Positions 18,067-26,389 of a stretch of 64,000 nt of DNA are shown here, one piece after another; the stretch's first letter is position 1; each line of letters begins with the position of its first letter. A program made the translations under genes and the position numbers. The notes under the pieces were generated by a model. The model ran no database searches. It saw only the letters and a program-made list of their open reading frames with translations, and had not been told where the DNA came from. Location of the stretch: positions 744,001 to 808,000 of the forward strand of contig NZ_CP082833.1 of the NCBI RefSeq assembly GCF_021278985.1. Direction: 5' to 3'. Source of the stretch: Citrobacter rodentium NBRC 105723 = DSM 16636. GTDB lineage: Bacteria > Pseudomonadota > Gammaproteobacteria > Enterobacterales > Enterobacteriaceae.

Positions 18067-18602
18067 TTCATTTCAAAGCAGGTCTTCAACACTGTCCCAT
18101 ATTAATTAATCAATAAAATTATTCGGCATGGCTATCTCTGCCGTGCAATCAGTTTCCCGCTCAGTTGTGATATTCTTTGTTCAGCTTGTTATTTAGGAAC
18201 TGTTCTGACGGGACAATAATTCCCCCTTTCCGTCCCGGCGTGCAGTGGCAGTAACAAGTGGTCGTAGCGGTACAAAGCGTAGCCTTCTCCGCGGCGTGTA
18301 TTCCGGCGTCAGCGCCAATAATATACAGTTTATTCTTCATTCTGATGAATGCTGGCTATTGTCCCCCCTTCAGCCAGTACCGTCTATCATAGTGGCATTC
18401 ATCGTCCATGTACGTCACCCCAAGTAATAAATAGGCCCTCTACTTTATCAGATTGTCGTGCTTATAATGGTGATTGCACTATCGGGTACCGTGAGCGATA
18501 CGGTCTCAATATCGCCATCAATTTTCCGCTCATAATAGCCTTTTAGAATTTCATTTTCCTTTTTGTTTATCAGTACTTATCGCATTATACATTATTTTTC
18601 GG
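18067..18602. other. Left island margin with no recognised gene
   Basis: About 535 bp between the yhcN terminator and the ankyrin gene. The longest plus-strand frames are about 60 codons and match nothing I know. I see no tRNA, integrase or clear direct repeat that would mark an attachment site. It may be decayed island DNA. Confidence 0.5.
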
Positions 18603-19300
18603 CTAGTTTTTCACCCCCTGGCACTGAGGAATAGTTTCTGGTGCTATGTTTGGATCAAAATTGAGATCATGCAAGGCTAAAGAACAGCAACCGGGAATCA
18701 TTGGAAATAATTCCGGTAATTCTTTACTCATTGCTTTCTCACAAGCAAACCCTTCCTCCCTGCCGTTAATAGTTATAGAAGGGTCCGCTCCATGTTCAAG
18801 TAGAAATTTTGCGAAAGTAGCATTACGTTTCCATATAGCAACTCCCAGAGGAGTTCCCCCCACAGCTGGATATGTTTTATTAATATTTGCTCCTCGTGAT
18901 AGTAAAAAAGCAGCGATATCTTGATGGTCTTTCGTGCCGTAATAGGCTGCAACGATTAGTGGTGTATTCTGATACCTGCCAGTAACTCCATTAACATCAG
19001 TTTTTGCTACATCGACAAGAAAATGCACTGCTTCGACATTAGCTCGCCCTATGGCCTTACTTAGAGCTTCATCTCTACTTGGTAAAGTGATATTATTACA
19101 TTGTTTTACTATATCATTTTCACATGATGGATTATTCAAACACTTCGCGCAATGAAACCATACTTTTTTAACTCATCAATATCTTCTGGAAAACTTGATA
19201 CTGCACTTAAAGAGTAATTTTCCTCAAAGACATCTTTAAATAGACTACATCCATAAAGCATTGCAGTCAAAAAAAACAACATTATTGTCTTCAACAACAT
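18603..19300 (-). pseudogene. Lipoprotein with ankyrin repeats, probable Rhs immunity gene, frameshifted
   Basis: Two overlapping frames make one protein. The first (19300 to 19136) starts at an ATG preceded by a strong AGGAGGGG ribosome site. It has a lipoprotein signal ending in the lipobox LYGC and stops after ELKKYGFIARSV. The second frame (to 18603) encodes ankyrin-like units, for example NTPLIVAAYYGTKDHQDIAA and GTPLGVAIWKRNATFAKFLL. One extra A in the six-A run at 19164-19169 would fuse them through ELKKVWFHCAKCLNNPSC. It begins 14 bp after the orphan Rhs CT, which is the immunity-gene position. The break could be a real mutation, slippage on the A-run or a sequencing error. Function is inferred, not recognised. 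Confidence 0.7.
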
Positions 19301-19314
19301 TGTCCCCTCCTGAA

Positions 19315-19660
19315 TCATCTGGGATTAGCGACTCTATAATATACTTTGTTATGATAGCCAGGATCGATATCTTCTCCCAATTCAAACTTTAAGAAATCCA
19401 ATAACTCCAGTTCTCTATAATTGTATAAAGCTCCTTTTTGGGCTGATGTAAAGGCTGAATCACCAAAATTACTTACTGCAAACTCATATCCACTTGCCAT
19501 ACCGTTACAAACAGGGCAATACAATTTATGTAATCCTCTCTAATCATTTTTGCATGCAAGCTTCATGTCGGCTCCTAAGTTTGCGTCACAAATAGCCTTC
19601 TCACTACCCAGAGTTCCATAGCACGTAACGGATCTTAGGTGATATAGCGTCCCTGCTGCG
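19315..19660 (-). pseudogene. Orphan Rhs core end plus C-terminal toxin tip (decayed)
   Basis: On the minus strand the conserved Rhs core end YDPQQGRYIT is followed by an in-frame TAA (19635-19637) where active genes read Q-D-P. The downstream tip is in another frame and contains CDANLGADMKLACKND, a TAG stop (19540-19542), then about 69 residues with CPVCNG and GALYNYRELELLDF, ending at 19315. Three lesions (stop, frameshift, stop) make expression as a fusion unlikely. The open part from a TTG at 19521 could still be translated. I do not recognise the toxin family. Confidence 0.72.
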
Positions 19661-19668
19661 GGTCGTAA
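19661..19668. repeat. Target-site duplication, left copy
   Basis: GGTCGTAA directly abuts the left end of the IS66 element and is identical to the 8-mer at 22368-22375. Eight base pairs is the duplication length typical of the IS66 family. Confidence 0.93.
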
Positions 19669-19721
19669 GTAAGCGTCTCATTTAAACCGTCTGGTCTGTT
19701 TCCTCCGGCTCCACAAAAATA

Positions 19722-20399
19722 ATGTCCATCATTTTTAGTGGACACTATCGTATGGAATACCGGACCTGGATTACTGAAGCTTTACGCCTTCACTTCGAAG
19801 AACATTTACCTCGGGTTGTGGCCGGACGTCGCCTGGGTGTACCAAAATCAACAGTTTGTAGTATGTTCGTGCGCTTTCGGAGAGCTGGCCTTTCGTGGCC
19901 TTTGCCCGCAGGCATGTCGGAGCAGGAACTTGATGCCTGCCTTTACGGACAATTTTCCACGGTACCAGTCGTACGTCCTGAAAGCACCGTTATATCCGAA
20001 ACCCCCGTGGTAAAAAAACGTCCCCGGCGGCCCAACTTCCCTTATGAGTTTAAAATCGCCTTAGTGGAGCAGTCACTGCAGCCCGGAGCCTGTGTGGCGC
20101 AGATCGCCCGGGAAAACGGAATCAACGATAACCTGCTCTTCAACTGGCGCCATCAATACCGGAAAGGTGGCCTGCTGCCTTCCGGAAAAAATATGCCGGC
20201 ACTGCTTCCCGTGACGTTAACGCCGGAGCCGGATAATAAAATCCCGGCCCCCGCACAGGAACCAGAGCAGATAAATACACCGTCCGACAGTCTGTGTTGT
20301 GAGCTGGTTCTGCCGGCCGGAACTCTCAGGCTTAAAGGTAAACTGACGCCGGCGTTATTACAGACACTTATCCGCGAAATAAAAGGGAGCAGCCACTGA
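19722..20399 (+). CDS. tnpA: IS66 accessory protein TnpA
   Basis: 225-residue first IS66 gene. Two helix-turn-helix-like parts are visible: ALRLHFEEHLPRVVAGRRLG (N-terminal) and FKIALVEQSLQPGACVAQIA near the middle, like the Orf1/transposase_8 family. A second ATG at 19752 (MEYRTW) may be the real start, since neither has a strong ribosome site. Its TGA overlaps the tnpB ATG (TGATG), so the two are coupled. Needed for transposition in studied IS66 members; exact role unknown. Confidence 0.88.
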   Translation: MSIIFSGHYRMEYRTWITEALRLHFEEHLPRVVAGRRLGVPKSTVCSMFVRFRRAGLSWPLPAGMSEQELDACLYGQFSTVPVVRPESTVISETPVVKKRPRRPNFPYEFKIALVEQSLQPGACVAQIARENGINDNLLFNWRHQYRKGGLLPSGKNMPALLPVTLTPEPDNKIPAPAQEPEQINTPSDSLCCELVLPAGTLRLKGKLTPALLQTLIREIKGSSH

Positions 20400-20746
20400 T
20401 GATATCTCTCCCTGCAGGTTCGCGTATCTGGCTGGTTGCAGGTATCACCGATATGCGAAATGGCTTTAACGGCCTGGCATCAAAAGTTCAGAACGTCCTG
20501 AAGGATGACCCGTTCTCCGGACACCTGTTCATCTTCCGCGGACGCCGGGGTGACCAGATAAAAGTGTTGTGGGCTGACAGTGACGGACTGTGCCTCTTCA
20601 CCAAACGCCTGGAGCGGGGCCGCTTCATCTGGCCAGTCACCCGTGACGGCAAGGTGCACCTTACTCCGGCTCAGTTATCCATGCTTCTTGAAGGTATCAA
20701 CTGGAAGCACCCGAAACGAACGGAACGCGCTGGAATCCGCATATAA
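20399..20746 (+). CDS. tnpB: IS66 accessory protein TnpB (Orf2)
   Basis: 115-residue protein of the IS66 Orf2 family. The family signatures IWLVAGITDMRNGFNGLA and HLFIFRGRRGDQIKVLWADS are intact, as is RLERGRFIWP. It has no known catalytic motif and is required for full transposition in studied members. It overlaps tnpA by one base and precedes tnpC by 19 bp. Confidence 0.93.
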   Translation: MISLPAGSRIWLVAGITDMRNGFNGLASKVQNVLKDDPFSGHLFIFRGRRGDQIKVLWADSDGLCLFTKRLERGRFIWPVTRDGKVHLTPAQLSMLLEGINWKHPKRTERAGIRI

Positions 20747-20765
20747 CCCGTTGTAAAGTGAGGAT

Positions 20766-22337
20766 ATGGACACCTCACTTGCTCATGAGAACGCCCGCCT
20801 GCGGGCACTGTTGCAGACGCAACAGGACACCATCCGCCAGATGGCCGAATACAACCGCCTGCTCTCACAGCGGGTGGCGGCTTATGCTTCCGAAATCAAC
20901 CGGCTGAAGGCGCTGGTTGCGAAACTGCAACGTATGCAGTTCGGTAAAAGCTCAGAAAAACTTCGCGCAAAAACCGAACGGCAGATACAGGATGCACAGG
21001 AGAGAATCAGCGCACTTCAGGAAGAAATGGCTGAAACGCTGGGTGAGCAATATGACCCGGCACTGCCATCCGCCCTGCGCCAGTCTTCAGCCCGTAAACC
21101 GTTACCGGCCTCACTTCCCCGTGAAACCCGGGTTATCCGGCCGGAAGAGGAATGCTGTCCTGCCTGTGGTGGTGAACTCAGTTCTCTGGGATGTGATGTG
21201 TCAGAGCAACTGGAGCTTATCAGCAGCGCCTTTAAGGTTATCGAAACACAACGTCCGAAACTGGCCTGTTGCCGGTGCGACCATATCGTGCAGGCACCAG
21301 TACCTTCAAAACCCATTGCACGCAGTTATGCCGGAGCGGGGCTTCTGGCCCATGTTGTCACCGGGAAATATGCAGACCATCTGCCGTTATACCGCCAGTC
21401 AGAAATATACCGTCGTCAGGGAGTGGAGCTGAGCCGTGCCACACTGGGGCGCTGGACAGGTGCTGTTGCTGAACTGCTGGAGCCGCTGTATGACGTCCTG
21501 CGCCAGTATGTGCTGATGCCCGGTAAAGTCCATGCTGATGATATCCCCGTCCCGGTCCAGGAGCCGGGCAGCGGTAAAACCCGGACAGCCCGGCTGTGGG
21601 TCTACGTCCGTGATGACCGTAACGCCGGTTCACAGATGCCCCCGGCGGTCTGGTTCGCGTACAGCCCGGACCGGAAAGGCATACATCCACAGAATCACCT
21701 GTCCGGTTACAGCGGAGTGCTTCAGGCCGATGCTTACGGTGGCTACCGGGCGTTATACGAATCCGGCAGAATAACGGAAGCCGCGTGTATGGCCCATGCC
21801 CGGAGAAAAATCCACGATGTGCATGCAAGAGCGCCAACCGATATCACCACGGAAGCCCTGCAGCGTATCGGTGAACTGTATGCCATCGAAGCAGAAGTCC
21901 GGGGATGTTCAGCAGAACAGCGTCTGGCGGCAAGAAAAGCCAGAGCTGCGTCACTGATGCAGTCACTGTATGACTGGATACAGACTCAGATGAAAACACT
22001 GTCGCGTCACTCGGATACGGCAAAAGCGTTCGCATACCTGCTGAAACAGTGGGATAGCCTGAACGTGTACTGCAGTAATGGCTGGGTGGAAATCGACAAC
22101 AACATCGCAGAGAACGCCTTAAGGGGAGTGGCCGTAGGCCGGAAAAACTGGCTGTTCGCGGGTTCTGACAGCGGTGGCGAACATGCGGCGGTGTTGTACT
22201 CGCTGATCGGCACATGCCGTCTGAACAATGTGGAGCCAGAAAAATGGCTGCGTTACGTCATTGAGCATATCCAGGACTGGCCGGCAAATCGGGTACGCGA
22301 TCTGTTGCCCTGGAAAGTTGATCTGAGCTCTCAGTAA
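20766..22337 (+). CDS. tnpC: IS66 transposase TnpC (DDE type)
   Basis: 523-residue transposase. In order: an N-terminal coiled coil (residues 1-90, with RLKALVAKLQRMQFGKSSEK), a zinc-ribbon-like part with CCPACGGEL and CCRCDHI, then the DDE domain. The acidic residues are visible in VHADDIPVPV, LQADAYGGY and EIDNNIAENALR. The C-terminal IS66 tail ends near the right inverted repeat. The frame is uninterrupted and of usual length, so it is likely active. Confidence 0.95.
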   Translation: MDTSLAHENARLRALLQTQQDTIRQMAEYNRLLSQRVAAYASEINRLKALVAKLQRMQFGKSSEKLRAKTERQIQDAQERISALQEEMAETLGEQYDPALPSALRQSSARKPLPASLPRETRVIRPEEECCPACGGELSSLGCDVSEQLELISSAFKVIETQRPKLACCRCDHIVQAPVPSKPIARSYAGAGLLAHVVTGKYADHLPLYRQSEIYRRQGVELSRATLGRWTGAVAELLEPLYDVLRQYVLMPGKVHADDIPVPVQEPGSGKTRTARLWVYVRDDRNAGSQMPPAVWFAYSPDRKGIHPQNHLSGYSGVLQADAYGGYRALYESGRITEAACMAHARRKIHDVHARAPTDITTEALQRIGELYAIEAEVRGCSAEQRLAARKARAASLMQSLYDWIQTQMKTLSRHSDTAKAFAYLLKQWDSLNVYCSNGWVEIDNNIAENALRGVAVGRKNWLFAGSDSGGEHAAVLYSLIGTCRLNNVEPEKWLRYVIEHIQDWPANRVRDLLPWKVDLSSQ

Positions 22338-22367
22338 ATATCAATACGGTTCTGGCGAGCCGCTTAC

Positions 22368-22375
22368 GGTCGTAA
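22368..22375. repeat. Target-site duplication, right copy
   Basis: GGTCGTAA, identical to 19661-19668, immediately follows the right IS66 end (...GCTTAC). It continues into AATACCGGTGACG of the Rhs core, matching the intact copy near 23862. Confidence 0.93.
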
Positions 22376-22720
22376 TACCGGTGACGTTTATTCTCCTCAT
22401 CGTACTGCGGCCCCGGCAGGCGGATGAGCTGCTCCAGCCCTTCCAGGGTTATCCTCCCGCAGCACGTTGCCCCATTCATCATACTCCGCCTGCCAGGCCG
22501 TTCCTCCATCCCGGCATATCAGCGCCAGCGGCAGGCCCCGGTGGTCGCAGTGGTACAGGTGGATTTACGCCGCGGCACGTATTCCGGTTCCGTCTGTCGG
22601 TGCATTCCGGTGGGGATACCCTTCCCTCCTGCCGCCTGCCGCCTTCTACAGCTCCGCCAGTTCTTTTTTGATTCTGAGCAACTGCGTGAAATTGGCCTGC
22701 ACGAAACAGTCGGATTCCAA
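22368..22720 (-). pseudogene. Orphan Rhs core fragment, IS-interrupted and decayed
   Basis: This stretch is a diverged duplicate of the end of the Rhs core at about 23860-24340 of the larger rhs gene. Shared blocks encode EGLEQLIRLPG, YDEWGN-like and HCDHRGLPLAL regions. It lacks roughly 150 bp of internal core and has several frame breaks. Joining its 22375 edge to 19660 restores HRYYDPQQGRYIT, so the IS entered a once continuous fragment. It is the upstream half of the orphan CT module. Confidence 0.82.
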
Positions 22721-22869
22721 TCACTTCCAGTTAAGGATATCTACATTCTTTTAAGGACTTATAAGCTTCATCTCAGCCGGTGAAGCATGGTAATTTGACT
22801 GTGATTTTCTAGCCATTTTTACATCAATGATATTCATCATCACTTAGTATATATACTCCCTCAATTCTA

Positions 22870-23103
22870 TTATAATTCCTTGTTCTTTAAGTCTTTCAAT
22901 TTTCTTACTAATAAAATACATCCACCACCAACCCCACCTAAAATAAACCCTGTCATGGCGCCATGAAAGATAAGAGTATAATCATTTAGATTAGTATTTG
23001 AAATCAAATAACTGAATACCACTCCTAACCCCACAATTAACGAAGAATGAAAAATGGTTTTTTTTCGTATTAAAAAACCAGAAAGCATGCCGCACAGGAA
23101 CAT
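22870..23103 (-). CDS. Small membrane protein, probable immunity protein to the Rhs CT
   Basis: 77-residue protein with three hydrophobic segments: MFLCGMLSGFLI (truncated if this start is right), IFHSSLIVGLGVVFSYLI and a glycine-rich MTGFILGGVGGGCILLV, with a basic C-terminus. The ATG lacks a good ribosome site. A GAGG lies 18 bases upstream and the frame is open further (EATIIII), so a rare upstream start (ATT or ATA) would complete the first helix. It lies directly downstream of the rhs CT, the immunity position, and is AT-rich unlike the core. No family recognised. Confidence 0.6.
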   Translation of the reverse strand: MFLCGMLSGFLIRKKTIFHSSLIVGLGVVFSYLISNTNLNDYTLIFHGAMTGFILGGVGGGCILLVRKLKDLKNKEL

Positions 23104-23300
23104 TATAATAATTATTGTTGCCTCAAAATACTTAATAGCAACACCCCTTTATTCGAATCGCTGAAGCAATACCAATACACAATCTGCAAAACATTTCTCG
23201 TAAATAAAAAAAAGTTTATACATATACAATAAGTTAATAAGGTTCCTATTTTACAAGGCAACTCTGAAATCTTATTTATCCGCTTCATATTTTAACCACA
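23104..23300 (-). other. AT-rich spacer between rhs and its immunity gene
   Basis: 197 bp, very AT-rich, with no recognised gene. Immunity genes often follow rhs within tens of bases, so the spacing is long. It may hold a separate promoter for the immunity gene. Confidence 0.4.
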
Positions 23301-23750
23301 CTATTTTTGTCCACATAATTTTTTCCCTAACTCTATTTGCTTATCAAAACAAGCATAATTACTTTTGGAACCACACGTTACTGCTCTGGAGTGAGCATCT
23401 ATGAGACCTTTGATACTATCAATAGCAGAATCCGTAGCTGTTGCCATATCCGAAAGATCTTCCCCGCTATCAGGTATTCCTCTTCCTGCTTCAATTTCAT
23501 TTATGGTAAATAAACCTGTCTGGAAAGTTTTAGCATTAACTGATTTTGTATTACCGAACTCATCTTCACATATTGCATTTATATTTACATAGCTACTATA
23601 AAATGTCTCACCTTTAATTTCATCCCATCTAATAAATTTCCACTCAGATACGGGTTTCGGAAGTGAATTCTCATATTGAGTTACGGCACAATTATAAGCA
23701 TCTTTCATGCCCGGTTGATTCAGCAAGGGCTCTAACGCACTCAATCCACT
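23301..23750 (-). other. Variable C-terminal toxin tip (CT) of the Rhs protein
   Basis: After the core end YITQDPTGLRGGWNPY and the hinge NIDPLGL, the last 149 residues change in base composition and lose Rhs repeats. The tip begins SGLSALEPLLNQPGMKDAYN and ends KKLCGQK. It contains five cysteines, which could form disulfides outside the cytoplasm, and the stretch EIEAGRGIPDSGEDLSD. I recognise no nuclease, deaminase or ADP-ribosyltransferase motif. It is separately listed because it is the functional payload. The call as a toxin is inferred from position. Confidence 0.65.
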
Positions 23751-26359
23751 TAATCCCAGCGGATCGATATTCAGCACAGGGCTGAGCGGATAGGTATACG
23801 GGTTCCATCCTCCCCTTAGTCCAGTCGGATCCTGCGTAATATACCGTCCCTGCTGCGGGTCATAATACCGGTGACGGTTATAGTACAGCCCTGTCTCCTC
23901 ATCGTACTGCTGCCCCGGCAGGCGGATGAGCTGCTCCAGCCCCTCCGGGTTATCCTCCCGCAGCACGTTGCCCCATTCATCATATTCCGCCTGCCAGGCC
24001 GTCCCTCCGTCCCGGCGTATCAGCGCCAGCGGCAGGCCCCGGTGGTCGCAGTGGTACAGGTGGATTTTACGCCGCGGCACGTACTCCGGCTCCGTCTGGT
24101 TCTTCATCTGCTCCGGCGTCAGCCCGCACTGCGCCAGCCACTGCCGGTTCGGCTCGCTGACTTCTCCGCGCCGCAGCTCCCCCTCCAGCACGTCCAGCAT
24201 CATTACCAGCTCCGGCACGAACGTCATGTTCGCCTCCTGCTGGAGCTTCTGCGCCAGCGTGCGGTGTGCGGCGGCCTTCTCCAGCTCCGCCAGTTCCGTT
24301 TCGGCCCTGAGCAGCGGCGTGAAGCTGCCCGGCATGTATACCGTCTGCACACGGCGGTCTGCCGTCTGTGTGGTCACCAGCCTGTCGCCGTCATAACCGT
24401 ACCACGTCACCTCCGGCGTGTGGCTGAGGGACGGGCGGTCTTTCCCGCCCGGGCTTCGCCATACCCGTTTGCCTGTGCGGCGGCCCACAGGGTCATACAG
24501 GTAGCGGCTTTCCAGCCGCGTCTGTCCCTGCTGCATGCGGACATAACGCACCAGCCGGTGCCGGGTATCGTAATGATAATGGTGGCTGAGGCTGCCGCCG
24601 TCGCGGATGCGCCGCTCGTCCTTCTCCGTCAGCCTGCCGTGTTCATCGTGATGGTAAAACCAGTGGCTGTCCTCAGTGATACGGTTATCCGGCCATGTTG
24701 CGGGCAGCGCCGGGTATTGTTGCCGGTCCGCAATGCGGTTGCCCGCCGGGTCGGTCAGCCAGTCTGCTGTCGTTTCTGTGGCGGTCAGGAATACCTGATT
24801 CAGCCGTCCCGCGTCGTCGTACCGGTACTGCCGCTGCTGCAGGGGACCGCGGATACTCACCAGCTCTCCGCCGTCGCTCCAGGCGTATTCCCGGTTCAGT
24901 TCCGTTATATTCAGCGTATGACCCTGCAGCTGCCCGCCTGCGCTGTACGTGCTGGCCAGTTCGTATGCCCCGGAGCTGCGCAGCGTCTCCCGGTGCAGGC
25001 GGTCGCGGGTGAAGTCGGTGAGCGGCGTGTCGCCGAGCTTCATCCCCGCCAGATAACCGCTGCCGTAGGTCAGCCATTCCACCGGCGGCAGGTGGTCAGG
25101 GGTGGTTCTGGTCGCCAGTCCGTTCCGGTAATCGTGCTGCGTGACGTGCTCCCACAGCAGTTCATTTGTCTGCGGGGCGTGGACGGTCTGTCGCTCGCTG
25201 CGCATCCGGCCTTTATCATCATAGCCGTAGTGAACGGCGACCCGGTGGCCGTCGCTGAGGTGGCTGATTTCCGTCAGCCAGCCGCGCTCATCGTACAGCC
25301 GGCGTTCAGCCTCCTCACCGTTCACCGTGCTGTGCGTCAGGCGACCGGAGGCATCGTAATGCCAGAGGGTGATGAGGGAGCCCTCTTCGCTGCGGACAGG
25401 CTGTCCGCCGGGGTCATATCCGTAACGCTGTGTCCGGCCGTCAAAGCCGCACTCTTCCGTCAGCCGGTCCATGACGTCGTAGTCAACGTGGTGACAGCGC
25501 CGTTTTCATTCGTCAGCGCGGTGACGCGCCCGGCAGCATCGTATGTTATCTGCCGCGTCAGGCCGCCTGCGCTCAGGCTGACCGGCTGTCCCGCCGCGTC
25601 ATAACGCGTTTCATGGCGGCGGCCGTCCGGATGAATGATGGCGGTCAGGTCGCCCGCGATGCTGTATTCGTAACGCGTCTCCCGGCCCTGTATATCCTTC
25701 CGGCTGATGAGTCTGCCCCGGTTATCGTAATCCTGGTAAACGCTCAGCCCTTCCTCATGGTGAACCGCTGTGGTCTGCCCGAAGCGGTCATACTCATAAC
25801 GGGTTTCATATCCCGAACAGTCGGTGACGGTCAGCACCTGGCCGTAACGGTTGCGGGTCATCGTCCTGCGGCTGCCGGTGGCGTCTTCCACAGCGCAGGG
25901 CAGCTCACTGTCCGGATTATCATAAAACCAGCGGGTGGTGTCGCCCTGACGGGAGGTCCCTGCCGTCAGCCGTCCCCGGTCGTCATATTCCCGCCGGCTG
26001 CGCAGGCCGTCCGCCCCGGTGGAGGAGATGAGCTGGTGCCGGTCGTTATAGCTGAACCGCACGGACCGGCCGTCAGGCGTGACAATTTCCGTCACCAGGC
26101 CGGAGCCGGCATTCATCCGGTATTCTGTCCTGCGCCCTGTGGCGTCAGTCTGCGCCAGCAGGCGGCCCGCGTTATCATGGTCACTGAGGACACAGCCGCC
26201 GTCCGCCAGCGCCTTCTTCACCACCCGCTTCAGGCCGCCTTCGCCTTCCGTGTGCAGCACTTCGCGGCGGTTCAGGCTGTCGGTAATCACGACGCTGTTC
26301 CTGTCATACCGGTAGCGGTAGCTCAGGCCCGCCGGGTTACGCTGCTCCACCACCCGGCC

Positions 26360-26389
26360 GGCGGTGTCGTAAAGGGCGGTGTCGTAAAG
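26360..26389 (-). repeat. 15-bp perfect tandem duplication inside rhs
   Basis: GGCGGTGTCGTAAAG occurs twice back to back (26360-26374 and 26375-26389). It keeps frame and adds five residues, giving YDTALYDTAGRVVEQ where related Rhs proteins have a single YD-TGRVVEQ unit. Confidence 0.9.

Larger units (their letters stand above)
19669..22367 (+). mobile_element. Complete IS66-family insertion sequence (2,699 bp)
   Basis: The left end begins GTAAGCGTCTC and the right end, read inward, begins GTAAGCGGCTC. Both continue to a shared AACCGT, forming an imperfect inverted repeat of about 22 bp. An 8-bp duplication GGTCGTAA flanks it. It carries the three-gene IS66 set tnpA, tnpB and tnpC, all uninterrupted, so it may still be mobile. 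It interrupts the orphan Rhs core exactly at the YYDP codons. The nearest named element (ISEc8-like or other) cannot be stated without a database. Confidence 0.95.

Noticed and set aside
19738..20013. Overlapping 91-codon frame inside tnpA of the IS66 element
   Set aside because: It lies within the real tnpA in another frame and has no recognisable domain.
22258..22509. 83-codon minus-strand frame spanning the right IS66 end
   Set aside because: It is a chimera of the Rhs remnant (EGLEQLIRLPG) and antisense IS sequence, created by the insertion; not a gene.
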